The notes under the pieces are model-generated. The model was not told the origin of the DNA, made no database searches, and saw nothing but the letters and a program-made list of their open reading frames with translations. A stretch of 64,000 nucleotides of DNA from Desulforhopalus vacuolatus (GTDB lineage: Bacteria > Desulfobacterota > Desulfobulbia > Desulfobulbales > Desulfocapsaceae), in the NCBI RefSeq assembly GCF_016918505.1, contig NZ_JAFFPZ010000002.1, forward strand, positions 186,001 to 250,000. The letters are read 5' to 3'. The number at the start of each line of letters is the position of its first letter. Position 1 is the first letter of the stretch. The translations under genes and the position numbers were made by a program. Positions 1-8,927 of the stretch are shown here, in pieces.

Positions 1-618
1 GGAATACTCAAGATCTGGCAGGCCCGTGCTCCCATCACCTTTGAACTGCAGTGTGTTCATATTAACCATGGTTACACGGGGGGAGGCGGCCCTGAAAACA
101 CCATTGCCCCTCAGCTGGCGAAATTTGGTCTCTCCCTTGAGATTTATGCGGAACGGGAACTCCCCGGAGAGCGAAGCTGTTTCCTCTGCGCGCGCCATCG
201 TCGCAGCCAGCTTTTTGATCTCGCGGAAAAATACGGCTGCAGTAAAATCGCTTTCGGTCATCATCGGGATGACCTTATTGAAACCTTCATGCTGAACGCC
301 TTTTACTGCGGGAGTCTCTCCACCATGCTTCCGAAGCAGGAGCTTTTCAATGGGACTCTTGCCCTTGTTCGGCCGATGGCTTATCTTGATAAAACCAATG
401 TCAGGGCTCTGGCCGTCGACTGGAAACTGCAGCCGGTGAGCAACCTCTGTCCTTTTGCCGAAGAGACCCGCCGCGAGCGGGTTCGTCGTTTCCTTGATAA
501 ATTTTATGCGGAGGAGCCGCAGGCGAGGGCCTCTCTCTTTGCCGCTCTCTCAAATGTTCGACAGGATTATCTTCTCAAGGTGAATCATGAAGTTGCGCAT
601 CAAAAACATTCTGAATAA
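1..618 (+). CDS. TtcA-like tRNA 2-thiocytidine biosynthesis protein (5' truncated)
   Basis: The reading frame is open from base 1 to the stop at 616-618, so the N-terminus with the PP-loop ATP-binding motif lies outside the window. What remains fits the TtcA family, which thiolates cytidine 32 of tRNA using ATP and an iron-sulfur cluster. Visible are a CFLC motif (fragment residues 60-63) followed by a basic RHRR stretch, the [11 protein letters not shown] segment, the RPMAYLDKT segment, and a later Cys (about residue 150, in NLCPF) that matches the third cluster ligand of TtcA. The 3' end overlaps the next gene, asnS, by 32 bases, so the two are probably cotranscribed. Naming it ttcA itself rather than a close paralogue is not certain without the N-terminus. 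Confidence 0.8.
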   Translation, partial: GILKIWQARAPITFELQCVHINHGYTGGGGPENTIAPQLAKFGLSLEIYAERELPGERSCFLCARHRRSQLFDLAEKYGCSKIAFGHHRDDLIETFMLNAFYCGSLSTMLPKQELFNGTLALVRPMAYLDKTNVRALAVDWKLQPVSNLCPFAEETRRERVRRFLDKFYAEEPQARASLFAALSNVRQDYLLKVNHEVAHQKHSE

Positions 619-1942
619 ACCGCCCCTCGGTGAGACTCTCACCCTCTGCGGCTGGCTCCGCACCCGTCGTGATACCGGTGGCTTTTCCTTTCTCGAGCTT
701 AACGACGGGTCCTGCCTGAGCGGTCTGCAGGTGATTGCCGATGCCTCTCTGGCCAACTATGACAGCGACATCAAAACCCTCAACACCGGAGCCAGCCTGC
801 AGATTACCGGTGAACTGAAAGAGAGCCCGGCTCAAGGACAGGTGGTGGAAATGCATGCCACTTCGGTAGAGGTGGTGGGCGTTTCATGTCCTGATTATCC
901 CCTGCAGAAAAAACGACACAGCTTTGAATTCCTGCGGGAGATGAGCCATCTGCGGCCGCGTACCAATGCCCTCGGTGCCGTTGGCAGAGTGCGTTCGCGT
1001 CTTGGATACGCAGTGCACAATTTTTTTCAGGAACGTGATTTTATTTTCCTCCATACCCCGATCATCACGACCTCCGATTGCGAAGGGGCGGGAGAGATGT
1101 TTCAGGTGCGCACCGGGCATGAACACGGCAGTGAAAGCCATTTCTTTGGTCACCCTGCAGGGCTGACGGTGAGCGGACAGCTTCAGGCTGAAGTCTATGC
1201 CATGGCTCTCGGAGACGTCTATACCTTCGGCCCCACCTTCCGTGCGGAAAACTCCAATACCTCGCGCCACCTTGCCGAATTCTGGATGATCGAACCAGAG
1301 ATGGCTTTCTGTGACCTGCAGTGCAATATGGAGGTTGCCGGTGATATGCTCAAGTATCTCATCGCGGATGTCCTTGAACACTGCGTTGAGGATATGCAGC
1401 TTTTTAACAACTTTATTGAAAAGGGACTGCTGGAGAAATTGAAATCGGTGGTGGAAAAAGATTTTGTCCATCTCCCCTACACCGAGGCCATTGAGCTGTT
1501 GGAAAAATCCGGCCGCTCCTTTGACTATCCGGTGAAGTGGGGAATCGACATGCAGTCGGAGCATGAACGCTATCTCTGCGAGGAGGTGTTCAGCTGTCCG
1601 CTCATCGTTACCGACTATCCCGCTGCCATCAAACCGTTTTATATGCGCATGAATGATGATGGCCGCACCGTCGCTGCCATGGATATTCTCGTGCCCGGGA
1701 TCGGTGAAATCGTTGGTGGCAGCCAGCGGGAGGAGCGCCTGAAAGTGCTGGAAGCCCGGATGAAAGAGGCGGGGCTGTCTCTTGAAGAGTATGACTGGTA
1801 TCTTGACCTGCGCCGCTATGGTTCTGCCCCTCACTCGGGCTTTGGCCTTGGCTTTGAACGCCTCGTGCAGTTTGTCACCGGCATGAGCAACATTCGTGAA
1901 ACTATTCCATTTCCGCGTACTCCGGGATTCGCACCCTGCTGA
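587..1942 (+). CDS. asnS: Asparaginyl-tRNA synthetase
   Basis: Cytosolic class IIb aminoacyl-tRNA synthetase that charges tRNA-Asn. The 451 residues begin with an OB-fold anticodon-binding domain (about residues 15-105), followed by the class II catalytic core. Motif 2 is seen as [20 protein letters not shown] from residue 218, with the Asn-enzyme form [10 protein letters not shown]. Motif 3 is [10 protein letters not shown] near residue 418. The length is slightly under the usual 460-470. The start ATG lies inside the end of the upstream TtcA-like gene; ubiE follows after 20 bases, so a translation-linked block is likely. No odd residues were noticed. Confidence 0.96.
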   Translation: MKLRIKNILNKPPLGETLTLCGWLRTRRDTGGFSFLELNDGSCLSGLQVIADASLANYDSDIKTLNTGASLQITGELKESPAQGQVVEMHATSVEVVGVSCPDYPLQKKRHSFEFLREMSHLRPRTNALGAVGRVRSRLGYAVHNFFQERDFIFLHTPIITTSDCEGAGEMFQVRTGHEHGSESHFFGHPAGLTVSGQLQAEVYAMALGDVYTFGPTFRAENSNTSRHLAEFWMIEPEMAFCDLQCNMEVAGDMLKYLIADVLEHCVEDMQLFNNFIEKGLLEKLKSVVEKDFVHLPYTEAIELLEKSGRSFDYPVKWGIDMQSEHERYLCEEVFSCPLIVTDYPAAIKPFYMRMNDDGRTVAAMDILVPGIGEIVGGSQREERLKVLEARMKEAGLSLEEYDWYLDLRRYGSAPHSGFGLGFERLVQFVTGMSNIRETIPFPRTPGFAPC

Positions 1943-1962
1943 GAGAAGGACTCCTGCAACTC

Positions 1963-2679
1963 ATGACAGAAAATAAAGAGACAAACCAGGGCCGGGGACC
2001 GGCAGTACGCAATATGTTCGATGCTATCGCCGGTCGTTACGACCTGATGAATCGAGTGATGACCTTTGGTCAGGACCAGCGCTGGCGACGCCACGTGGTA
2101 GCCGAGGCTGGTGATCCGGGAGAGGGAAAGGTTCTCGATCTTGCCACGGGGACCGGTGACATCGCTGCCCTTATGGCTGTCAGTCACCCGCGCTGCGAGG
2201 TTATCGGCGGAGATTTCTCCGCCGGGATGCTTGCCGAAGCAAAGCGGCGGTTTCCCTCTTCACGTATCAGCTGGCAGGTGTGCGATGCCAACGCGCTCCC
2301 TTTTGCCGACAACAGCTTTGAGGCGGTTACCTTTGGTTATCTTCTGCGCAATGTGGATGACTCTCTCAAGGTTCTGCGCGAGGTTCATCGTGTGCTGGTA
2401 CCGGGGGGCAGGGTTGTCTGTCTTGATACCACCCCGCCACGGAAAAATCTGCTCTATCCCTTTATCCGCCTCTATCTCCGCTTCGGTATCCCACTGCTCG
2501 GCAGGATGCTGGCTGGCGATGAAGATGCGTACGCCTATCTCACGGGTTCTACCCTGGCTTTTCACGATGCCGAAACACTCTCTTCCATTTTTCGTCAGGC
2601 CGGGTTCGACAGGGTGAGTTACCGCCGTTTCATGTGCGGTTCCATCGCAGTGCACCGTGGAGTAAAAGAGGTGGGTTAA
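1963..2679 (+). CDS. ubiE: Demethylmenaquinone/ubiquinone methyltransferase
   Basis: SAM-dependent C-methyltransferase of 238 residues, expected to convert demethylmenaquinone to menaquinone (an anaerobe of this type would use menaquinone, so menG is the alternative name). The family N-terminus VRNMFDAIAGRYDLMNRVMT is clear. The SAM-binding motif VLDLATGTGDIA lies at residues 57-68, and later family segments (FGYLLRNVDD, LHREV-like EVHRVLVPGG) are present. It follows asnS by 20 bases. A decayed copy of its last 80 bases is found at about 6912-6995, beside a repeat element. Confidence 0.93.
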   Translation: MTENKETNQGRGPAVRNMFDAIAGRYDLMNRVMTFGQDQRWRRHVVAEAGDPGEGKVLDLATGTGDIAALMAVSHPRCEVIGGDFSAGMLAEAKRRFPSSRISWQVCDANALPFADNSFEAVTFGYLLRNVDDSLKVLREVHRVLVPGGRVVCLDTTPPRKNLLYPFIRLYLRFGIPLLGRMLAGDEDAYAYLTGSTLAFHDAETLSSIFRQAGFDRVSYRRFMCGSIAVHRGVKEVG

Positions 2680-2705
2680 GCCAGAGTGTTCTCCTTGTCG
2701 AAGAA

Positions 2706-2785
2706 AGGGTACCTTGAAACAGCCTGCATTCGTTAAATGTACCCGCCCATAATTTTGATATCGGAGTCTGATGCCTGGCTCCGAT
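2706..2785 (+). repeat. Family B repeat, copy 1 (decayed)
   Basis: Contains the family hallmarks GGTACCTTGAAA, CCTGCATTCGTT and TTTTGATATCGGAGTCTG in the same order as the longer copy at 35830-35985. The downstream TAACGAAGAAGATGGGCGA part is missing. Confidence 0.75.
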
Positions 2786-3081
2786 GGATGCCACGCTGGA
2801 GGCTGCAGGAGGAGAACCTGCTGGTAAATGGACGATGTCTCTAATGTTACAAATATGAAATATCGTGACATTAAAAATATCAAAAACGTACAAATTTTTT
2901 TTCAAAGAAAAAAATATATGTGCTTGTAATTACTTGAAATATAAACAAAAAACACATTTCACAGTAATCTGGCGGGTACTCTGGTTAATGCTAACGTGTT
3001 AATAAAAGGTCCTTACAACCAGCTTGTGATGTGTAATATGAAACTTCAATACCCGGCGGGGTAATAACACCTTTGTTCGTT

Positions 3082-3097
3082 TGGCATGATATTAGCA
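3082..3097 (+). promoter_or_regulatory. Possible sigma-54 (-24/-12) promoter
   Basis: TGGCATGATATTAGCA has the GG-N10-GC spacing and most consensus bases of a sigma-54 promoter. Sigma-54 control is known for some dicarboxylate TRAP operons. It lies about 480 bases before dctP, with a repeat in between, so the link is inference. Confidence 0.3.
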
Positions 3098-3374
3098 TGT
3101 TCAAGGTCAGTGGATCTTTAAAAAAGGCTTCGATCTGGCCTGATTTCTTCATGCCTGATCAAGGCATGGAAAGAAAAATTCCCAGACTCGTATCTTGTAA
3201 AAAAAATACGGAAAATCAGTATTTTGTGAGAAGGTTACGTTTTAATTTTAGCCCAATATCTCCTCTTGCATGAGCACATCATGAAACAATCCGGTTTCCT
3301 TGACTTTAATATGGCACAGGAGGAAATGTACCGCAGATCTATGAGTACCGTAGAAATTATTTCCGTGTTTTTTT

Positions 3375-3519
3375 GAAAAGAATTTCGTGAAGGTACGTAT
3401 ACCGGCTCATCGTTTATCACCGGTATAGCTTTGACCACGGAGTCTAGCGCTTACCTGGAGTCTGGCGCGTACCTCCGAGGATACATTTTTGACTGTCACC
3501 AGAAAGAGGGGGATTATTC
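3375..3519 (+). repeat. Family B repeat, copy 2, with duplicated internal unit
   Basis: Starts AAAGAATTTCGTGAAGGTAC, includes the inverted pair TATACCGG/CCGGTATA, then two side-by-side versions of the GGAGTCTGGCGCTTACCT unit, then CTCCGAGGATA and TTTTTGACTGT. It ends 60 bases before dctP. The same head is seen at 61571. Confidence 0.8.
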
Positions 3520-3579
3520 GATCTCTCTATAAAGTAACGTTTGCGATTTACCCCTACAACCAATTACAAGGAGTAACAA

Positions 3580-4605
3580 ATGCTGCCAAACTTTAAAATC
3601 ATGACGAGTAAATTCCTCAGTTCAGCAATTGCAGTGGGCCTGGGCCTTGCTGTATGCGCTACGAATGTAGCTGCCGCAGAGCATAATTGGCGCTTTGGAA
3701 ATTTGTATGGCCGAGGAACTGCCTTTGGAGCACTCTATGAAGATCTGGGGAAAAATATCGACGAAATGTCTGATGGCAAAATCAAAGTTCAGGTTTTATT
3801 TGCAGGTGAAGGTGTTGGAACCAGCGGTATGCTGAGTGCCTGCAAGAGCGGTCTTCTCACAATGGTGGCTCCTTTCCAATCCATGCATGCTGGTGAATTA
3901 CCGGCCGGTATTGTTGAGATTGGCCTCCCGGGTGGTACAAGTGACACAGATGAGCTCTACTCTCTTTTTCATGACAAAGGCTGGGGACCTATTCTTGATA
4001 CAGCCTATGGTGAACATGGACTGGTTCGACTGGAGCCATACATTCAGCCACCAGTTTACATTTTAACCAAGAAAAAAATCAATTCTGTTGAGGACTTTAA
4101 AGGTCTCAAGATTCGTGCACCAGGTGCGTATGGAAAATTCCTTCGTAAGCTGGGGGCCTCCCCTGTTTCTCTTGCCTGGAGTGAAATTTACACCAGTTTA
4201 GCTACTGGCGTTATTGATGGAGCTATCGGAAGTAATATGATTGATCACCGTGATGGTAACCATGTTGAAGTTGCAACCTATATGTACCCGTTACCCCTTG
4301 CAGGGGCACAGGTTCTGCCAATCCTTGTTAATCAAAAGGCATGGAACAAACTGTCTGATGATCTTAAAGCGGTAGTTATGAAAGCCACTGTTATGCATGC
4401 AAAAGCACAACTGGAAATGTCCAGAAAGTGGGAATCTGAAGCTGTCACCGAGATGGAAAGCAAAGGCCTTCTGTGGAGCCCGGAGCCGAGCGATGCAGAT
4501 AAAGCTGCCTGGACTGCGGCAGGCGAATCACTCTGGGGCGAGTACGCAAATGAAGACAAATACAGTAAACAGCTTATCGAAGTAATGAAAAAGAACAAGA
4601 AATAA
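3580..4605 (+). CDS. dctP: TRAP transporter substrate-binding protein (DctP family)
   Basis: Periplasmic binding protein of a tripartite ATP-independent periplasmic transporter for an organic acid; the substrate cannot be told from sequence. It has 341 residues. A signal peptide with a hydrophobic core (SAIAVGLGLAVCA) is likely cleaved after VAAA, near residue 33. Family segments seen include FKGLKIRAPG (the conserved Arg region), GVIDGAIGSN and QKAWNKLSDDLKAVV. The start ATG follows the ribosome site AAGGAG. The genes for the two permease subunits follow, but a strong hairpin separates them, which would favour more binding protein than permease. Confidence 0.95.
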   Translation: MLPNFKIMTSKFLSSAIAVGLGLAVCATNVAAAEHNWRFGNLYGRGTAFGALYEDLGKNIDEMSDGKIKVQVLFAGEGVGTSGMLSACKSGLLTMVAPFQSMHAGELPAGIVEIGLPGGTSDTDELYSLFHDKGWGPILDTAYGEHGLVRLEPYIQPPVYILTKKKINSVEDFKGLKIRAPGAYGKFLRKLGASPVSLAWSEIYTSLATGVIDGAIGSNMIDHRDGNHVEVATYMYPLPLAGAQVLPILVNQKAWNKLSDDLKAVVMKATVMHAKAQLEMSRKWESEAVTEMESKGLLWSPEPSDADKAAWTAAGESLWGEYANEDKYSKQLIEVMKKNKK

Positions 4606-4632
4606 TAACATATCAGTGGTTTGAAATATTGG

Positions 4633-4662
4633 GAGGATGAGCCTTGCACAAGGCTCATCCTC
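4633..4662 (+). promoter_or_regulatory. Intra-operon hairpin between dctP and dctQ
   Basis: Two perfect 14-base arms (GAGGATGAGCCTTG and its complement) with almost no loop, followed by TATAATTTTAAT. It probably stabilises the 3' end of the dctP message or partly terminates it. It also contains the ATG at 4637, which makes that codon an unlikely start for dctQ. Confidence 0.75.
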
Positions 4663-4672
4663 TATAATTTTA

Positions 4673-5218
4673 ATGGGTGTTATTATGTTGTTGTCATTTT
4701 TACGTGGATTTTGTAAAAAAATTGATTTTATCGCTATGCTGGCGGGGTATGCTGCATCGTATATGATGCCCGTACTTGCCCTCATTGTTGCTTCTGAAGT
4801 TTTTTCTCGTTACTTCCTCAATAAACCAACAGTATGGGCTTTTGATTTGTCTCTTTTCCTTTTTGGCTATATTGCCATTCTGGGTGGAGCGTATGCACAT
4901 CAGAAACGGGCTCATATTGTTGTAGATATACTCTATGTCAGAGTTTCCCCCAGAACGAAACGAATATTTAATCTGATATCGTATTCTCTTGGGATTTTTT
5001 TCCTGGTCCTGATTGTTTATATATGTCAGGAAAAGCTGGTCGATGCATTTAAATTTGGTACACGCAGACAAAGTGAGTGGGCACCTTATATGCACCACTT
5101 CTGGATTATGACGATTGTCGGCAGCACTCTGTTTATTGCTCAATTAGTACGAGATATGATCGTTGATATTTTTTACCTTTGCACGGGGACCGATTTGCTG
5201 AAAAAGGGAGAACTATAA
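4673..5218 (+). CDS. dctQ: TRAP transporter small permease (DctQ family)
   Basis: Small inner-membrane subunit of the TRAP transporter, about 181 residues with four hydrophobic segments. The family pattern is seen in the pair FSRYFLNKPTVWAFDLSLFL and GGAYAHQKRAHIVVDILY. The frame is open from 4637, but that ATG sits inside a perfect hairpin directly on its own GGGAGG, so 4673 (MGVIMLLSF) or 4685 is preferred; neither has a good ribosome site. The stop shares one base with the start of dctM, so translation of the two is coupled. Confidence 0.9.
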   Translation: MGVIMLLSFLRGFCKKIDFIAMLAGYAASYMMPVLALIVASEVFSRYFLNKPTVWAFDLSLFLFGYIAILGGAYAHQKRAHIVVDILYVRVSPRTKRIFNLISYSLGIFFLVLIVYICQEKLVDAFKFGTRRQSEWAPYMHHFWIMTIVGSTLFIAQLVRDMIVDIFYLCTGTDLLKKGEL

Positions 5219-6540
5219 TGGGAATTGAAGCTCTTACTGGTGTTCTTCTTTTATGTATTTGTATCTTTTTTGCTCTTGGTGCCCCTGTTGCTCTGGCTCT
5301 CGGTGGTATTGCAATGGGGATAGGCTATCTCACCTGGGGGGATGCCGTTTTTAACATCATTCCAACAACAATTGAGAGTACCTACTTCAGTTTCATACTG
5401 TTGGCCATTCCTCTCTATATTTATATGGGACAATTTTTCACCAAATCCGGAATTGGTGATGCGATGTTTGACACAAGCCAGCTGCTGATCGGCAAAATCA
5501 GAGGCTCACTTGCTGTCAGTGTTATTATTGTTTGTTCCATGATTGGTGCAATGGTAGGCATTATTGGTGCAGGTATTATGACATCAGGTTCCATTGCGTT
5601 AAAACCAATGCTGGACAGGGGGTATGACAAAAATCTGGCCATGGGCGTCATTATGGCCGGTGGTGGTCTGGGTATCCTTATTCCTCCCAGCATACCAATG
5701 ATTATGTTTGCAGCATCAACCCATAATTCAATTGGACGAATGTTTATTGGCGCCATGATGCCTGCCCTGGTTACAGTCGTTTTAATGATATTATATGTTG
5801 TTATCAGTTGTAGAATTTCTCCCCAAAAAGCACCTTTCACTGCAGCAGATACAATAAACCAAAAGAAGCCATTCGTCGAAAAGTTGTCTATTGCCCGTGA
5901 CGGTTTTCTTGCAATGATGCTTATTGTTGCTGTACTGGGAAGTATTGTTTCAGGAATTGCCACTCCCACAGAATCAGGTGCAATTGGTGTTGTTGGTGCT
6001 GTCGTCCTCTCTATATTATTTAAACGATTCAAAGTAAAAATGTTTCTCGAGGTTGGCCTGCAGACAGCTTTACTCGTCAGTGTAGCAATGTGGATCATCT
6101 TCGGGGCGTCAGTATTCAGCAACTTTCATCTGTTGATGGGAGTACAGTCCATGGTGTCAGACTTTGCTGTAAATCTTGATTTACCGCCCATCATGATCAT
6201 CATGATGTTCCAGGTCATCATGCTGCTGCTTGGATTCGTTATAGATGAGTTTATTATTGTTCTTATGTGTGCACCACTCTTTACCCCCATTGCTGTATCA
6301 TTCGGATATGATCCAATCTGGTTTGGCGTACTGATGATTCTCAACATTCTTATAGCCGTTCAGACTCCTCCCTATGGTTTCGCATTATTTTACCTAAAGG
6401 GGATAGCACCTGTAGGAATCGGCATGGGAGATATATATAAATCAGTCATTCCTTTTGTCATGATTAACTTCACCGTTCTTGTATTGTGTATGATCTTCCC
6501 ACAGATAGTGTTGTGGCTGCCTACCTTGATTCTCGGGTAA
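5218..6540 (+). CDS. dctM: TRAP transporter large permease (DctM family)
   Basis: Large inner-membrane subunit that carries out sodium-coupled substrate transport with DctQ and DctP. It has 440 residues and about 11-12 hydrophobic segments. Family segments include GAPVALALG near the start, GGGLGILIPPSIPMIMF, GIATPTESGAIGVVGA and the C-terminal QTPPYGFALFYLKG. The start at 5218 is chosen because GGGAG lies 7 bases before it and because it overlaps the dctQ stop; the frame also runs 13 codons further upstream. A strong terminator follows. Confidence 0.96.
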   Translation: MGIEALTGVLLLCICIFFALGAPVALALGGIAMGIGYLTWGDAVFNIIPTTIESTYFSFILLAIPLYIYMGQFFTKSGIGDAMFDTSQLLIGKIRGSLAVSVIIVCSMIGAMVGIIGAGIMTSGSIALKPMLDRGYDKNLAMGVIMAGGGLGILIPPSIPMIMFAASTHNSIGRMFIGAMMPALVTVVLMILYVVISCRISPQKAPFTAADTINQKKPFVEKLSIARDGFLAMMLIVAVLGSIVSGIATPTESGAIGVVGAVVLSILFKRFKVKMFLEVGLQTALLVSVAMWIIFGASVFSNFHLLMGVQSMVSDFAVNLDLPPIMIIMMFQVIMLLLGFVIDEFIIVLMCAPLFTPIAVSFGYDPIWFGVLMILNILIAVQTPPYGFALFYLKGIAPVGIGMGDIYKSVIPFVMINFTVLVLCMIFPQIVLWLPTLILG

Positions 6541-6574
6541 TATGAAACATGCGCACCAGATTATTTGTAGTTCG

Positions 6575-6639
6575 AGGCCATATCTGCGGTAGAGCACAAT
6601 ACGCTCAAAGCTCTATACCGTAGATATGGCCTTTTTTTT
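6575..6639 (+). terminator. Terminator of the TRAP operon
   Basis: Long arms AGGCCATATCTGCGGTAGAGC-like and its near complement ending GATATGGCCT, then eight T. The stem is about 20 bp with minor mismatches. Confidence 0.9.
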
Positions 6640-6704
6640 CTCCTGACTCCCCCTTTCTTCCGTCTTTCTCTCCTTAATTCAACAAAATATTTAGTCTCAA
6701 ATTA

Positions 6705-6888
6705 TTTTGCCTTTATTCGCATGTTTAGATCTTTTATTCGCTGGCAAAAAGTTTTTCGCTGTTCCGTCTTTTGCTTTTCCCTGTCTCCCGTCTCCTTTCT
6801 CCTGTCTCCCATCCCCCTGCCTTTGAATTCGCCAATAGAAAGTGAAAATGGCATTTAGTGAGGTCACAACTTAATCGGAATGGCATAA
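6705..6888 (-). repeat. Family A MITE-like repeat (copy A1)
   Basis: Read on the minus strand it begins near the common end (here TGCCATTCCGATTAAGTTGTGACC-like), passes ATTTTCACTTTCTATTGGCGAATTC, the GGAGACA/GGAGAAA/GGAGACG heptads, the AAAAGACGGAACAGCGAAAA block and ends at GCGAATAAAGGCAAAA. Six other close copies exist in the window. Confidence 0.85.
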
Positions 6889-6911
6889 GGTTCCCATAAC
6901 CATTGACAGAT

Positions 6912-6995
6912 CTCTCTCTTCCACTTTTTGTGAGGCCAGGTTTGACAGGGTGACTTTCCGCCGTTTTATGTGCGGTTTATCGTGGGGGAAAGGGG
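6912..6995 (+). pseudogene. Decayed duplicate of the ubiE 3' end
   Basis: Bases 6912-6995 match the last part of ubiE (about 2578-2660) over CTCTCTTCCA, AGGCC.GGTT.GACAGGGTGA, CCGCCGTTT and ATGTGCGGTT, with scattered substitutions and a deletion near the end. It has no start and no full frame. Its place directly beside a family A repeat suggests it was copied or left there by the same rearrangement. Confidence 0.7.
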
Positions 6996-7066
6996 GTATC
7001 AGGAGCTTCTCTGACAGTTTCCTGGAGCCTGATTTTTCTGATTATTGAAGAAAGGAACCGCAGCAG

Positions 7067-7147
7067 ATGAAATACGTGGAAAAACAACTGGAAACAGCAG
7101 TGGAAATATTTGAATTTTTGCAGGAAGTGTGGAATACTGACAAATAA
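7067..7147 (+). CDS. Possible small ORF before the universal stress protein
   Basis: A 26-codon frame starting MKYVEKQLETAV and ending NTDK, amphipathic in look, with a weak AAGGA upstream. A second frame starting at 7161 (MTDLKTLSS, after a good AGAGGTAAGG) runs into the start of the stress protein. Either could be a leader peptide; neither resembles a known family. Base composition gives no strong support. Confidence 0.2.
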   Translation: MKYVEKQLETAVEIFEFLQEVWNTDK

Positions 7148-7272
7148 GAAAGAGGTAAGGATGACTGACTTGAAGACGTTGTCTTCTATCAACGTCCCCT
7201 CATCAAGGTTTCGGGAACAGGCGCCACTGCGGTGCCTGCCCGGTGCCCTTCATCTCAAAGCGGGAGGTGTCT

Positions 7273-7779
7273 ATGGACGGTATGATACACGAAATTACAA
7301 AAGTGGTAACTCCGGTTGACTTTTCTGATAACTCCAAAACGATTGCAGAATCTGCGGCCTACATTGCCGGGAAATTCGGGGCGGAGATGCATCTCGTTTT
7401 TGTAGTGCAGAATTTTGAAGATTATTCCGGTTTCTTCGTGCCGCAGATGACACTGCCGAATCTTGAAGGCGAACTGTTGAAGAGCGCGGAAACCAAGATG
7501 GAGTCGTTTTGCAAAGAACTTGAGGGAGACGCAACCAAAGCGGGTGTAAAAAGCCTTGTTTTCAAGGTCTTCATGGGTGACGTAAGTGAAAAAATTGTTG
7601 ACTATGTCTCTGCAATTAATGCTGACATGGTTATTATGGGAACCCACGGATACAAAGGGCTGGAGAAAATCATGTTCGGTTCTGTAGCTGCCAAAGTTGT
7701 TCGTAATGCGGCCTGCCCGGTCTTGACTATTAATCCCTACACCTGCTGCTATACCCGTGCCGATGAGGATCACGGATAA
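7273..7779 (+). CDS. Universal stress protein (UspA family)
   Basis: Cytoplasmic alpha/beta nucleotide-binding protein of 168 residues, one Usp domain. The family N-terminus KVVTPVDFSDNSK and the ATP-binding pattern G-2x-G-9x-G-S (GTHG at 123-126, GS at 136-137) are both intact, so an ATP-binding type is expected. The start at 7273 follows GGGAGG with 5 bases spacing; the frame runs 10 codons further upstream. The C-terminal tail PYTCCYTRADEDHG carries a Cys pair. It is a single-gene unit ending in a clean terminator. Confidence 0.93.
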   Translation: MDGMIHEITKVVTPVDFSDNSKTIAESAAYIAGKFGAEMHLVFVVQNFEDYSGFFVPQMTLPNLEGELLKSAETKMESFCKELEGDATKAGVKSLVFKVFMGDVSEKIVDYVSAINADMVIMGTHGYKGLEKIMFGSVAAKVVRNAACPVLTINPYTCCYTRADEDHG

Positions 7780-7814
7780 AAGACAACGGTCGTGTGAATG
7801 TTGAAATATTTTTG

Positions 7815-7845
7815 AGCCCCTTTCCTTACGGAAAGGGGCTTTTTC
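7815..7845 (+). terminator. Terminator of the universal stress protein gene
   Basis: AGCCCCTTTCC, loop TTAC, GGAAAGGGGCT, then TTTTTC; a perfect 11-bp stem. Confidence 0.93.
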
Positions 7846-7896
7846 TTTGGAATTATCTCTGTGTAAAATTTCAGTGCTGGTTTTTTCCCTGGAGCG

Positions 7897-8913
7897 TTAC
7901 CCCTTCACCACCAGCATTACCCCATTTGAGGTCTCCCCCGCTGCAATCCTGCCGAAGCCACCACGAAAGAGCCTCACTTCCACAACGCGCCGGCCATATT
8001 CCGCCGCCGGGAAAGCACTCTCCAGAGCCTTCTCCCAACTGACAATGTTATCCATCTCCAGGACAGCAGACCCGTTTTGCATCTCAGTGAGCCACCGGCT
8101 GATATCTTTGACATTCTCCTGATACTGCTGATGAAAGGCGGCAATTTTCTCTATCGCTTCTCCTGCATTGCGTCCGACGAGAGCTGGAAGAGGAAAGTTC
8201 GTGACATGCACGACCGATTCCACGCTGGCTTTTTCATATCTGTTGATCAGTATATCTGCAGCATCCTCGCTGTCGGTGAGAAGGATACCATCCCCGCAGG
8301 CTGCTCCAAAGAGCGTGCACCAGGCATGAACTCGCCGGACTATACCTGATCGTGTTGGGGTGAGATTCTGTTGCACCTCCCGGAGTTCCGCAAAGAGAGA
8401 TTCTTCATCTTTTTCTGCTTCGCCCTGTAAATCTTCAAAGAGTTCATGGGTATTGTCATCGAGAGTGGCAAGTTCTGCGGCAATATCCTCCTCTTCACGG
8501 TCTAAAATCTCTCCGAGGGCAAGCACCAGCCGCGCCTGCCATTGCTCCTCTTCGTGTTCCACCGGGACCTTTGTCTGTCCGGTCAGAGCCCCGAGGATTG
8601 CCCGCTCGGAGTGCTCTTCATTCTTTTCTGGTTCCGTCATGCCGGCGAGGGTCAGCGAGCTGAGCTGCCCGGCGTAATCATCCCGACGGGTGGTAATATC
8701 TTCAATCAGATGAAGAAAACGCTTCTCATCAGCGGTATCGGCAAAGGGTACAGGAACCTTCACTTGACAGAATCCCGCTTTCGTGAAAAGATTGAGGGTT
8801 TCAGAGGCTTCCCTCCGCCATCCCTGCATGATGAGCAGTTGAGGTGCAGGCAGAAAAAGCGGAAACTGGCGGATGGAACAAATGTCTGTACGGGGAAAAA
8901 AAATCATCTTCAT
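7897..8913 (-). CDS. Unrecognised soluble protein, 338 residues
   Basis: I do not recognise this protein. The start ATG at 8913 has a good ribosome site (CAGGAG, 4 bases before). There is no signal peptide or membrane segment. It is acidic, with a Glu-rich middle (residues about 110-195, heptad-like EEDIAAELATLDDN, LFEDLQGEAEKDEESLF) that could form coiled coil. Its N-terminal part (FPLFLPAPQLLIMQGWRREA) looks like a folded alpha/beta start. Its start lies only 14 bases from the ATG of the divergent small membrane protein that leads into recC, so the two promoters must overlap or lie inside the genes. A role tied to the recBCD neighbours is possible but only from position. Confidence 0.75.
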   Translation of the reverse strand: MKMIFFPRTDICSIRQFPLFLPAPQLLIMQGWRREASETLNLFTKAGFCQVKVPVPFADTADEKRFLHLIEDITTRRDDYAGQLSSLTLAGMTEPEKNEEHSERAILGALTGQTKVPVEHEEEQWQARLVLALGEILDREEEDIAAELATLDDNTHELFEDLQGEAEKDEESLFAELREVQQNLTPTRSGIVRRVHAWCTLFGAACGDGILLTDSEDAADILINRYEKASVESVVHVTNFPLPALVGRNAGEAIEKIAAFHQQYQENVKDISRWLTEMQNGSAVLEMDNIVSWEKALESAFPAAEYGRRVVEVRLFRGGFGRIAAGETSNGVMLVVKG

Positions 8914-8927
8914 AACACTCCTGAATT

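Larger units (their letters stand above)
2680..3579. other. 900-base intergenic region before the TRAP operon
   Basis: No coding frame here looks real. It holds two family B repeat copies (2706-2785 and 3375-3519), an AT-rich stretch at 2850-2960, a possible sigma-54 promoter at 3082-3097, and a perfect 7-bp hairpin CATGCCT/AGGCATG at 3150-3168. Confidence 0.7.
6640..7066. other. Gap after the TRAP operon
   Basis: Holds a reverse-oriented family A repeat (6705-6888) and, right after it, a decayed copy of the ubiE 3' end (6912-6995). No convincing gene. Confidence 0.7.

Noticed and set aside
884-1834. 316-codon frame opposite asnS
   Set aside because: Shadow of a clear class II synthetase.
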